A DNA stretch of 6,876 nucleotides from Streptosporangiaceae bacterium (GTDB lineage Bacteria; Actinomycetota; Actinomycetes; Streptosporangiales; Streptosporangiaceae). The stretch covers positions 1 through 6,876 of the forward strand of contig JASIBM010000135.1 of NCBI GenBank assembly GCA_030045175.1, in the 5' to 3' direction. Below, piece by piece: positions 1-5,586 of this stretch. Numbering within the stretch: the stretch's first letter is position 1; each line of letters begins with the position of its first letter. The translations under genes were made by a program, and so were the position numbers. The notes beneath the pieces were generated by a model. It saw only the letters and a list, made by a program, of their open reading frames with translations, was not told where the DNA came from and ran no database searches.

Positions 1-116
1 GGCGAACTCCTGGCAGGACGCGTACCTGTCGGCCGGTGACTTGGCCATCACCTTGGCCATCACCGTGTCCACCGCACGCGGGATGCCAGCGGCGCGAGCG
101 GCCAGCGACGGCGGCG
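1..116. repeat. Direct repeat copy A (within kinase gene, distal)
   Basis: This stretch matches 337-452 at 115 of 116 bases, with one difference (C at 77, G at 413, giving Arg instead of Pro in the protein). The offset is 336 bp, exactly 112 codons, so the kinase frame is kept. The copy touches the left edge of the window and may extend beyond it. It encodes the last helix region of a kinase domain (through ADRYASCQEFA) a second time, after the linker. Confidence 0.95.
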
Positions 117-1179
117 CAGGCACAGCCGGCCTGCCCTGCCCGGCGGGCTTGCCGTCCTGCTGCGCGCGCTTGCGCGGCCCGGCAGGGCGCCAGTCCACGG
201 TGTCCTGCCCGGCTGGCCTCGGCTCGCCGCCGTTCGCCGGCTCGGCGCCGATCGTCGGCTCGCGGTCGATCGCCGGCTGGGTGCCGGTCGGGTTGTCGGC
301 GTACGACTGGACGCCGAGCGCCTCGCGCAGCGCGTCGGCGAACTCCTGGCAGGACGCGTACCTGTCGGCCGGTGACTTGGCCATCACCTTGGCCATCACC
401 GTGTCCACCGCAGGCGGGATGCCAGCGGCGCGAGCGGCCAGCGACGGCGGCGGGTCGGACAGGTGCGCGTACACCACTGCGAGCGCCTGGCCCCTGATGT
501 ATGGCGGCTCCCCGGATAGCAGCTCGAAGGCGGAGCAGCCGAGCGCGTACTGGTCAGTCCTGCCGTCCACGGCGGTGCCCAGGATCTGCTCGGGTGCCGC
601 GTAGTCCACGGTGCCGAGGAACTGCCCGGTGCCGGTGAGGCCGCCGCTGGTCCCCAGCGGAGTCTTGCTTATCCCGAAGTCGGACAGGTACACATGGTCG
701 GGTCGGCCAGGGCGTTCATCGAGCAGCATGTTCGCGGGCTTGACATCACGGTGCACAAGGCCTGCGCCATGGGCGGTGTCGAGCGCGGATGCCATCGCCG
801 AGACGATCCAGGCCGCGCGGGCGTACGCGAGCGGCCCGTGCTGTCCGACCAGATTCCTGATAGTGCCGCCGCGTACCAGCCGCATCGCGATGAACAAGAC
901 CCCGTCCGCCTCCCCGGCCTCGTAGACGGGAATGATGTTCGGGTCCTCGACCGCCGCGGCCGCCCGCGACTCCCTGGTGAACCGATGCCGGAACGCGACG
1001 TCCTCGGCCAGTGCCGGCGCCAGCACCTTGAGCGCAACCAGGCGGTCGAGGCGCTCGTCGTGGGCGCGGTAGACCACCGCCATCCCGCCCGAGCCGATCC
1101 TGGCCTCCAGCCGGTAGCTGCCCACACGGGAACCAGGCGCGTAGCCAGGCGCCGCCCACGGCGGCGTCACGTCCGTCAC
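1..1179 (-). CDS. PknB-like serine/threonine protein kinase, C-terminus cut by window edge
   Basis: Cytoplasmic Hanks-type kinase that would transfer the ATP gamma-phosphate to Ser/Thr of partner proteins. The frame is open from a GTG at 1179 to the left edge (393 residues visible). The GTG is preceded by GGGGAG five bases upstream, and no start codon occurs in frame just upstream. Visible motifs: Gly-rich loop IGSGGMAVVY (28-37), ATP-binding Lys51 in VALKVL, probable alpha-C Glu70, catalytic loop HRDVKPAN (143-150, Asp145, Lys147, Asn150), DFG (167-169), Thr-rich activation segment with APE (195-197), Asp209 in TDQYALG, and the domain-closing Arg273 in ADRYAS. A Pro/Gly/Arg-rich linker follows (about 290-354), and then residues 355-393 repeat residues 243-281. 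No membrane segment is seen before the edge, so a sensor domain, if any, lies outside. Family assignment is firm; substrate and signal are unknown. Confidence 0.94.
   Translation of the reverse strand, partial: MTDVTPPWAAPGYAPGSRVGSYRLEARIGSGGMAVVYRAHDERLDRLVALKVLAPALAEDVAFRHRFTRESRAAAAVEDPNIIPVYEAGEADGVLFIAMRLVRGGTIRNLVGQHGPLAYARAAWIVSAMASALDTAHGAGLVHRDVKPANMLLDERPGRPDHVYLSDFGISKTPLGTSGGLTGTGQFLGTVDYAAPEQILGTAVDGRTDQYALGCSAFELLSGEPPYIRGQALAVVYAHLSDPPPSLAARAAGIPPAVDTVMAKVMAKSPADRYASCQEFADALREALGVQSYADNPTGTQPAIDREPTIGAEPANGGEPRPAGQDTVDWRPAGPRKRAQQDGKPAGQGRPAVPAPPSLAARAAGIPRAVDTVMAKVMAKSPADRYASCQEFA
337..452. repeat. Direct repeat copy B (within kinase gene, normal domain position)
   Basis: Partner of the copy at 1-116. 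It lies at the expected place in the kinase domain (residues 243-281, subdomains X-XI), so this is the ancestral position and the other copy is the duplicate. Homology ends sharply at 452/453 on the kinase N-terminal side. Bases 117-336 between the copies encode the end of the domain and the linker. Confidence 0.95.
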
Positions 1180-1268
1180 AACGACTCCCCTGATGCCAGG
1201 CCGCCGGCTCCCGCTCTGATGGCGCCCGGCGGAAATAAGGCGTGCCCATGAGGAATGGCCTGGCGCAC

Positions 1269-1298
1269 ATTATTCAGCTTCGCACCTGTTCGGTGCAA
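1269..1298 (-). promoter_or_regulatory. Candidate promoter for the kinase gene
   Basis: Read on the minus strand there is TTGCAC (1298-1293), an 18-bp spacer, and AATAAT (1274-1269), five of six matches to the -10 consensus in otherwise GC-rich DNA. It would leave a leader of roughly 80 bases before the GTG at 1179. The spacer contains a perfect 5-bp inverted repeat with a 5-base loop (1282-1296, GCACC/GGTGC), which could be an operator or chance. No other evidence supports it. Confidence 0.35.
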
Positions 1299-1413
1299 CC
1301 TGGAGGTTTCCGGCTGCCGATCGCCCAAACATCCCTGGGCGTGACTGCGCAGGCGTGTCGTCCGCCAGCGACATGGGGACCATCGTTTCGCCATTGCATG
1401 GGGTCGGGCCGGG

Positions 1414-1842
1414 CTAGTGCCCCAGCGCCCGGACGACCCGCACCACCGTGTGGCGGATCAGCGGCGAGACCTCGAACTCCCATCTGCCGCCGTCCGTGAA
1501 CCCGATAGTCAGGTTGGTGCGGAGAACTCCGGCGCTTACCTTGGCCGAGGCGACTTCGCTGCGCGGCACCCGCGCCAGCACCTCCCCGAGGCGGCCAGGC
1601 GCACTAGGCCGGAGCGTGAGCAGCGCGAGTTCCCGGTCGGTCACTGCCAGGTACGCACTCCGGCGGAACTGCGGTGTCTGCGAGGTGTCCTCCTTGGACA
1701 GCTTCGTGGCCGCGTACCCGATCGCCGGCCCCACGACCCCGACGCGCTGGGAGACGCCAGCCGTCCACGCCCAGCCCCTGGGCATCACCACCGCTCCGGT
1801 CAGCTGCTTCGCTCCGAGCAACTGCGATGTGTCGATGGCCAT
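1414..1842 (-). CDS. Small PH/GRAM-like domain protein of unknown function
   Basis: A 142-residue protein starting at ATG 1842 with GGAG five bases upstream and ending in TAG. There is no signal peptide or clear membrane helix, so it is probably cytoplasmic. The middle and C-terminal part alternates predicted strands (YLAVTDRELALLTLR at about 64-78, then LARVPRSEVASAKVS, LTIGFTDGGRWEFEV) and ends in a short helix (TVVRVVRALGH). That pattern, seven or so strands capped by a helix, resembles the PH/GRAM-like folds of many short actinobacterial hypothetical proteins. Composition and codon use are natural for a real gene. It lies upstream of the kinase on the same strand, separated by 234 bases, so co-transcription is possible but not shown. 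I do not recognise a specific family, and the fold call is inference. Confidence 0.8.
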   Translation of the reverse strand: MAIDTSQLLGAKQLTGAVVMPRGWAWTAGVSQRVGVVGPAIGYAATKLSKEDTSQTPQFRRSAYLAVTDRELALLTLRPSAPGRLGEVLARVPRSEVASAKVSAGVLRTNLTIGFTDGGRWEFEVSPLIRHTVVRVVRALGH

Positions 1843-2166
1843 GAGCTCTCCGCTTCAGCTTGCCAAGCCCGCGTCGGTGAATTGCCATCCCTTCGCGATG
1901 CATGCGCGCCTGACCCTGCTGACGCCGAACGTGGATAGCGGCAAGATCGTGCCGCTGCCCGGAGTGAGCATCAGCGTCCTTCACGCCCATACATTCTGTA
2001 GCTCCCGTGCCGTGGTGGTCCATGCCTAAATCCGCTCGCAGTTCGATGTGAGCCGCCTGCGGGGACCGGCGCGCGCGCCCGTCCTAGCTGACGAACCCCT
2101 GGAGGTACGAGTTGCCGGCATTCCTGACCATTGGGCGGGGCATCAGACTTGGGTTTACTTACCGGT
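1843..2166. other. Intergenic stretch without a supported gene
   Basis: About 320 bases separate the divergent PH-like gene (-) and the antitoxin gene (+). The only candidate is a 43-residue plus-strand frame from ATG 1898 to TAA 2029, which lacks a ribosome-binding site and matches nothing I know. The right end (2131-2166) holds a plausible antitoxin promoter. Otherwise I see nothing in it. Confidence 0.5.
2131..2159 (+). promoter_or_regulatory. Candidate promoter for a leaderless antitoxin mRNA
   Basis: TTGGGC (2131-2136), a 17-bp spacer and TTTACT (2154-2159) give a weak sigma-70-like promoter whose -10 ends seven bases before the antitoxin ATG at 2167. That is the right distance for transcription to start at the A of the ATG. 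No purine-rich ribosome-binding site precedes the ATG, which agrees with a leaderless message, common in actinobacteria. The perfect 8-bp palindrome TACCGGTA (2160-2167) lies at the start site and could be an autoregulatory site for the antitoxin. Confidence 0.38.
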
Positions 2167-2379
2167 ATGACAGTGACGACGATCAAGGTCCCGAAGAGGA
2201 CCCGGGACCGGCTGCACCGCTTGGCCAAGGCCGAAGGGCTCACCCTGGCCCAGGCCATCGACAAGCTGATCGACGCCGCCGGGCCGCGGCCCAGGCCGAG
2301 CGTCGGAGGCTTCAGGAGCGGGCATCCGCTGGACGCCGAGGCCATCGACGCCGAACTGGCCAGCGGATTCGGCGCGTGA
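2167..2379 (+). CDS. vapB: VapB-like (ribbon-helix-helix type) antitoxin, toxin partner lost
   Basis: A 70-residue protein from ATG 2167 to TGA 2377-2379. The N-terminus TTIKVPKRTRDRLHRLAKAE is a basic beta-strand followed by a helix, then GLTLAQAIDKLIDAA, the usual short DNA-binding half of VapB antitoxins. The C-terminal half (HPLDAEAIDAELASGFGA) is acidic and would wrap the toxin. In working systems such proteins neutralise a PIN-domain RNase and repress their own promoter as a complex. The stop overlaps the start of the toxin remnant (GTGA), the typical coupled arrangement, which supports the assignment. The antitoxin looks intact while its toxin is destroyed, so it is an orphan here, able at most to act on its own operator or on a homologous toxin elsewhere. 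A start further upstream at 2131 is possible but has no family support. Confidence 0.88.
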   Translation: MTVTTIKVPKRTRDRLHRLAKAEGLTLAQAIDKLIDAAGPRPRPSVGGFRSGHPLDAEAIDAELASGFGA

Positions 2380-2427
2380 CGGCCATCATTGTCGACACCA
2401 GTGCGATCCTGGCCGCTTTCGACGAGT
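2376..2427 (+). pseudogene. vapC: 5' remnant of a VapC-type PIN-domain toxin
   Basis: From a GTG at 2376, which overlaps the antitoxin stop, the frame reads VTAIIVDTSAILAAFDE. This is the hallmark first strand of PIN-domain RNases, with the first catalytic Asp in VDTSA. After about 17 codons the similarity stops. Continuing in this frame gives only Ala/Arg/Pro-rich shadow sequence, without the later acidic residues of the PIN active site. From about 2428 the DNA instead encodes a DUF5753 domain in a different frame. The toxin is therefore truncated and cannot be a nuclease. The join looks like an illegitimate recombination or deletion with its break near 2424-2430. Confidence 0.78.
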
Positions 2428-2925
2428 TACCTGGAAATCGAGCAGCGGGCGACCGTGCTGCGGACGTGGCAGCCGCTTACCGTGCCCGGCCTGCTCCAGA
2501 CCGAAAGCTACGCCCGCCAGGTGTTCCGGGGCGCGAACCCCGGCCACAGCAGCGCCGACATCGAGCAGCGAGTGGCGGCACGGATGGCTCGGCAGCAGAT
2601 CTGGGAGCGCTCGGACCCCGCCCCGCCGATGCTGGCGGCGGTGATCGGGGAAACGGTCCTGCGGCGGCTGGCCGGCAGCGCTGAGGTGACGCGAGAGCAG
2701 CTGGAGCGCCTGCTCGCGGTGGCCGAGGGCGAGCCGTGCGTGCGCGTCCAGGTGCTGCCCTTCACCTCGCGCAGCAGCAACAACGGTGACTGCGTGGAGG
2801 TCGCGCGGAACCTGCCCGGCATCGTCGCGGTGAGAGACTCCAAAGACCCAGATGGTCCGGCGCTGGTGTTCACCGCAGACGACTGGCAGGTGTTCACTGA
2901 CCGGGTGAAGGCCGACCTGACCTGA
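2389..2925 (+). CDS. Chimeric DUF5753-DUF397 frame, probably a gene remnant
   Basis: An open frame of 178 codons, if started at TTG 2389 (GTG 2401 is also possible), ends at TGA 2923-2925. Residues 14-125 (YLEIEQRATVLRTWQPL, VPGLLQTESYAR, EQRVAARMARQQ, VRVQVLPF) match the front and middle of DUF5753, the domain that follows an XRE helix-turn-helix in WhiJ/Scr1-type regulators. Residues 126-178 (SRSSNNGDCVEVA, VAVRDSKDPDGPALVF) are a DUF397 protein lacking its first few residues. In actinomycetes these are normally two neighbouring genes, regulator then small DUF397 partner. Here the DNA-binding domain, the DUF5753 C-terminus and the DUF397 start are missing and the rest is fused in frame. The first 13 residues are out-of-frame vapC DNA and no ribosome-binding site is evident, so expression is doubtful. 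Domain calls are firm; function is unknown. Confidence 0.75.
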   Translation: MSTPVRSWPLSTSYLEIEQRATVLRTWQPLTVPGLLQTESYARQVFRGANPGHSSADIEQRVAARMARQQIWERSDPAPPMLAAVIGETVLRRLAGSAEVTREQLERLLAVAEGEPCVRVQVLPFTSRSSNNGDCVEVARNLPGIVAVRDSKDPDGPALVFTADDWQVFTDRVKADLT

Positions 2926-2993
2926 GCGCGGCTAAAGATGATCTTGCCGGTTTCGCCAACCCTCTCCAAGCCCTCCTAGCGCAGGAACGGGTT

Positions 2994-3025
2994 GCTGACC
3001 CGGACTCCGCAGTGTCAGGGTCAGC
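2994..3025. terminator. Hairpin between convergent genes, possible two-way terminator
   Basis: GCTGACCC (2994-3001) pairs perfectly with GGGTCAGC (3018-3025). After one mismatch the stem continues with GAC/GTC around an 8-base loop. It lies after the plus-strand chimera (stop 2925) and overlaps the stop of the minus-strand DD-peptidase (3021-3023). Neither side has a run of T, so it would be of the tract-less kind often seen in high-GC bacteria. Confidence 0.42.
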
Positions 3026-4028
3026 CACGTGCCGTAGCCGGGTCGCCTGGCGCGAGCTTGAGGCCGAATCCCCAGTTCAGCAGTCGCGCGGCGGCCTGCG
3101 CGGCAGCGTCTGGCCCGGTGGCCGGGCTGCCGAGGACGACGCCGATCAAGGTCACGCCATCGCGCACCGCCTCGAACAGCAGGCAGTGCAAGGCGGCGTC
3201 GGTGTAGCCGGTCTTGATCCCGTCAGCGCCGCGATAGCCGCCGATCAGCGCGTTCGTGTTGTCCCACCAGTACGCATGGTGCCCTTTGCCCTTCTTGACC
3301 TGGACGAAGCGCTGGGCCACGATCGAGCGGATCACCGGCGACTTCATCGCCGCCAGGCCCAGCGTCAGCAGATCGGCCGGCGTGGAGTACGTGGAGTACT
3401 CGGTGGGGTAGGGCAGGCCATCGGGGCTGGTGAAGTGCGTGTGCATCATGCCGAGCTGCCTGGCAGCCGCGTTCATCTTCGCGACGAAGGCCGGGATCCC
3501 CGGCCCGAAGGTCGTGGCCAGGACATAGGCGGCGTCGCAGCCTGATGGCACCAGCATCGCCTCGAGCAGGTCACGCACCGTCAGGAGGTCTCCTGGGTGC
3601 AGGCCCGCGCTTTCTGCCTGGTACTTCGCCACGTATCCGAGCACGGCCCTGGGGATGCGGACCAGCCGGTTCAGATTGGCGGTCCTGAGCACGACCAGGG
3701 CCGTCATCACCTTGGCGATGCTGCCGATCGGCCGCTCCGTGTACATCTGGCGGCTCCACAGCAGCCGCGACGTGTCAGCCTCGGCCAGCGCGCCCGCCTT
3801 CGCCGCGATACGTGCCGGGGTGCTGGTCACCGCCAGGGTCTTGAACGCTGGCTGGCTGGCTTGCTTGGGGGTCGCCTTCCCCGTGCCGTGGTCAGGCCCG
3901 CGCCTGGATGCGCCCGCGCCGCGAGCATCGCGCGGCCGCGTGCTGGCCGAGACCGAGCAACCCGCCAGGCTCGCAGCGAGAATGCCGGCGGCCGTCACCA
4001 ACGCCGTCAGCCGGAAGGCAGTGCTCAT
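3021..4028 (-). CDS. Lipoprotein D-alanyl-D-alanine carboxypeptidase/transpeptidase (family S11)
   Basis: Low-molecular-weight penicillin-binding protein acting on the stem peptide of peptidoglycan outside the membrane. I start it at ATG 4028, with GAGG six bases upstream; this gives 335 residues and a good signal peptide. The ATG at 4088 lacks a ribosome-binding site, and an AT-rich patch at 4066-4080 (TATTGT on the minus strand) may be its promoter. From 4028: Arg6, a hydrophobic stretch, then lipobox LAGC (Cys24), so it is probably a lipid-anchored protein. A Ser/Arg/Gly-rich linker follows to about residue 60. Active-site motifs: SIAK (103-106, nucleophile Ser103), SGC (162-164) in place of the usual SGN, and KTG (272-274). 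SGC is the variant known in the Streptomyces K15 DD-transpeptidase. There is no C-terminal amphipathic anchor of the DacA kind. Carboxypeptidase and transpeptidase activities cannot be told apart from sequence. Confidence 0.93.
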   Translation of the reverse strand: MSTAFRLTALVTAAGILAASLAGCSVSASTRPRDARGAGASRRGPDHGTGKATPKQASQPAFKTLAVTSTPARIAAKAGALAEADTSRLLWSRQMYTERPIGSIAKVMTALVVLRTANLNRLVRIPRAVLGYVAKYQAESAGLHPGDLLTVRDLLEAMLVPSGCDAAYVLATTFGPGIPAFVAKMNAAARQLGMMHTHFTSPDGLPYPTEYSTYSTPADLLTLGLAAMKSPVIRSIVAQRFVQVKKGKGHHAYWWDNTNALIGGYRGADGIKTGYTDAALHCLLFEAVRDGVTLIGVVLGSPATGPDAAAQAAARLLNWGFGLKLAPGDPATARG

Positions 4029-4176
4029 CCCCAGCCTCATCGCAGTTCGCAGCGTCACTGCCATGACAATAGCGTTTTTAACCGGCATGCGCCGTGCGTG
4101 CCGTGCGCTGCCGGGCTGGTAGCCTGCCGTTCGCTCAGGGCGACCACCACGGGCGCGACCCTGCCCGGCTACGGCG

Positions 4177-5175
4177 TTACGGGATGGTCAGCACGGTCTT
4201 GCCGATGACCTGGCCGGCTTCGACGGCTCGCTGGGCGCCGGCGGCTTGCTCAAGCGGGAACGTGGCGCCGACCTGCACGCGCAGGTCACCCGCGTCGAAG
4301 TGCCCGGCTGCTTGCTCGAGGATGGCACGCTGCCGCGCGCGGTGCTCGGGCCAGCCGAACACCGACGGCGCCGGCATCCAGGTGAACGAGACCCGCAGGT
4401 TCCTGTCGTGCATCGCGGAGACGGCCTCGTCCTCCCAGGGGCTCTCGACGTTCGAGACCAGGTCGCCGTAACGGCGCACGAGCGAGAAGCACGCGGTGAA
4501 CGTCTTGCCGCCGACCGTGTCGTGCACCACGTCGGCGCCGTCCTGGCCGGTCCAGGCCCGCAGCTTCGCCCCGACGTCCTCGCGCCTGTAGTCGATGCAC
4601 AGCTCCGCGCCCAGGGACGCGGCCAGCTCGGCCTTCGGGCCCGGCGTGACCGTCGTGGCGACCCGCGCCCCGGCCAGCCGGGCGATCTGCACCGACATGT
4701 GGCCCACGCCGCCCGCTCCGGCTTGCACGAGCGCGAACTGGCCGCTTGTCACGCGAGCGCGCTCCCGCAGCGCCTCCCACGCGGTGATCGTGACCAGGGG
4801 CGCGGCGGCGGCCTCGGCGAACGACAGGCGTTCCGGCTTGCGCGCCAGGTACCGCTCGTCGACGACCTTGACCTCCTGGTACGTGCCCGGCGTCGGCCCG
4901 AAGCCGCCGTCACAGAAGTACACCTCGTCGCCCGGTCGCACCAGCGTCACAGCCGGGCCGGTCGCCTCGACCACGCCGGCCCCGTCCCAGCCGAGCACGG
5001 CGGGCAGCGTTCCGCCGATCGTTCCGCCGGAGCGGAGCTTGCAGTCGACCGGGTTGATGCCGGCCGCCCTCAGCCGGACCAGGACGTCGTGGTCTGCGCG
5101 GATCTCGGGTTCGGGCAGCTCAGCAACCCTGAGCACCTCCGGCCCGCCCACCGCCGTCATCAGTACCGCACGCAT
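4177..5175 (-). CDS. Zinc-independent quinone oxidoreductase-like MDR protein
   Basis: A 332-residue cytoplasmic NAD(P)H-dependent oxidoreductase of the medium-chain dehydrogenase/reductase superfamily, the usual length for quinone reductases. The N-terminal GroES-like domain has MRAVLMTAVGGPEVL, GINPVDCKLRSG (39-50), GWDGAGVVEA (62-71) and RPGDEVYF (80-87). The Rossmann domain begins near 147 with QAGAGGVGHMSVQIA (151-165), the nucleotide-binding loop. The C-terminus RAVEAGQVIGKTVL is typical of the family. The Cys/His ligands of the catalytic and structural zinc of alcohol dehydrogenases are absent, so quinone or enone reduction is more likely than alcohol oxidation; the true substrate is unknown. 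ATG 5175 is the natural start for the family, but its GAGG is only about two bases away and GGGAAG about nine. The stop of the broken ABC gene lies four bases upstream. Confidence 0.93.
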   Translation of the reverse strand: MRAVLMTAVGGPEVLRVAELPEPEIRADHDVLVRLRAAGINPVDCKLRSGGTIGGTLPAVLGWDGAGVVEATGPAVTLVRPGDEVYFCDGGFGPTPGTYQEVKVVDERYLARKPERLSFAEAAAAPLVTITAWEALRERARVTSGQFALVQAGAGGVGHMSVQIARLAGARVATTVTPGPKAELAASLGAELCIDYRREDVGAKLRAWTGQDGADVVHDTVGGKTFTACFSLVRRYGDLVSNVESPWEDEAVSAMHDRNLRVSFTWMPAPSVFGWPEHRARQRAILEQAAGHFDAGDLRVQVGATFPLEQAAGAQRAVEAGQVIGKTVLTIP

Positions 5176-5179
5176 GACC

Positions 5180-5357
5180 TCATTCTTCCCGGATGCGGGT
5201 CAGGGGTGGTCGTGTGCGTGATACTCGCCGGCGCTGCGGGGTGTGGTCGCTGATGACCTCGCCGTCGCGGAGCTCGATGACGCGCCGGCAGTGGGGGGAG
5301 GGGGGGTGCTGGGTCGTGGGTGGCGAGCAGGAGGGTGCGGCCGCGTTCGGAGTGGAG
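5180..5357 (-). pseudogene. 3' remnant of an ABC-transporter ATPase, frameshifted
   Basis: Two pieces of one ABC ATPase tail lie in different frames. Upstream, LHSERGRTLLLATHDP is the strand and switch-His region (H-loop His in ATHDP). Downstream, CRRVIELRDGEVISDH is the usual final strand-turn of MacB/LolD-type export ATPases, running on to a TGA at 5182-5180. They are separated by a C-rich tract (plus-strand 5292-5306, G6 A G7). Counting the bases between them, one base must be added or two removed to restore the frame. Walker A, the signature motif and Walker B are absent. Before about 5357 the similarity ends abruptly, so even without the frameshift only the last 55 or so residues remain. 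It cannot be an active ATPase. A homopolymer sequencing error could explain the frameshift but not the truncation. Confidence 0.77.
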
Positions 5358-5511
5358 CCTGGAACTTGGCCCGGCAACTCCTTGCCGTCACGGGCGAATT
5401 GCCAGCCAGCAAGCGTGGCCGGATTGTCGTGATCGCCGAGTACCGGCGCCCCTGCACGCGCTGGCCTTCGCAACGGGTCATGCGGCGTGCGGAGGTCACC
5501 CAGGCAACTGA
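5358..5511 (+). pseudogene. Possible frameshifted fragment of an unrecognised protein
   Basis: Immediately beyond the ABC remnant, the opposite strand reads WNLARQLLAVTGELPASK and RGRIVVIAEYRR (to about 5450). A switch of frame at a CCCC tract (about 5450-5456) then gives PLHALAFATGHAACGGHPGN, ending in TGA at 5509-5511. Both pieces have natural protein composition and would join into one helix-rich product, whereas other frames here are Arg/Pro-rich. There is no start codon with a ribosome-binding site, so this would be a broken 3' fragment. I do not recognise the family; the case rests on composition only. From 5512 to about 5549 I see nothing. Confidence 0.27.
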
Positions 5512-5586
5512 GGCGAGCTTCGTCCTCGCCCGCAATCCCAGCCTGACCGCTACCCGGCCGTCAGCGCCTCAGCGCCCACATGCCTG

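Noticed and set aside
381..402. Short tandem TTGGCCATCACC copies as a microsatellite or regulatory repeat
   Set aside because: They encode VMAKVMAK in the last kinase helices, where similar residues are common; simple coding repetition explains them.
41..1251. Long plus-strand and other-frame open frames across the kinase gene
   Set aside because: They are antisense or frame-shifted shadows of a well-defined kinase; composition is Arg/Pro/Ala-rich and no family motifs appear.
1898..2029. 43-residue plus-strand frame (MHARLTLLTPNVDSG...)
   Set aside because: No ribosome-binding site, no known family and no neighbour support.
2112..2684. TTG start at 2112 with GGAGG six bases upstream, opening a 190-codon frame
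   Set aside because: The frame crosses the antitoxin in the wrong phase and only coincides with the short toxin stub; the rest is shadow sequence. The GGAGG may be chance.
2930..2976. Minus-strand LERVGETGKIIF, resembling the end of an MDR oxidoreductase
   Set aside because: Only about a dozen residues, no stop where the family would end, and no flanking similarity.
4105..4176. GCCGGGC/GCCCGGC pair in the gap upstream of the DD-peptidase as a terminator for the oxidoreductase gene
   Set aside because: The arms are about 50 bases apart with no compact stem or T tract; such pairs are frequent by chance at this GC content.
4246..5253. A 335-codon plus-strand frame opposite the quinone oxidoreductase
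   Set aside because: It mirrors the MDR gene exactly, has Arg/Gly/His-heavy composition and no recognisable domain; the minus-strand gene has all family motifs.
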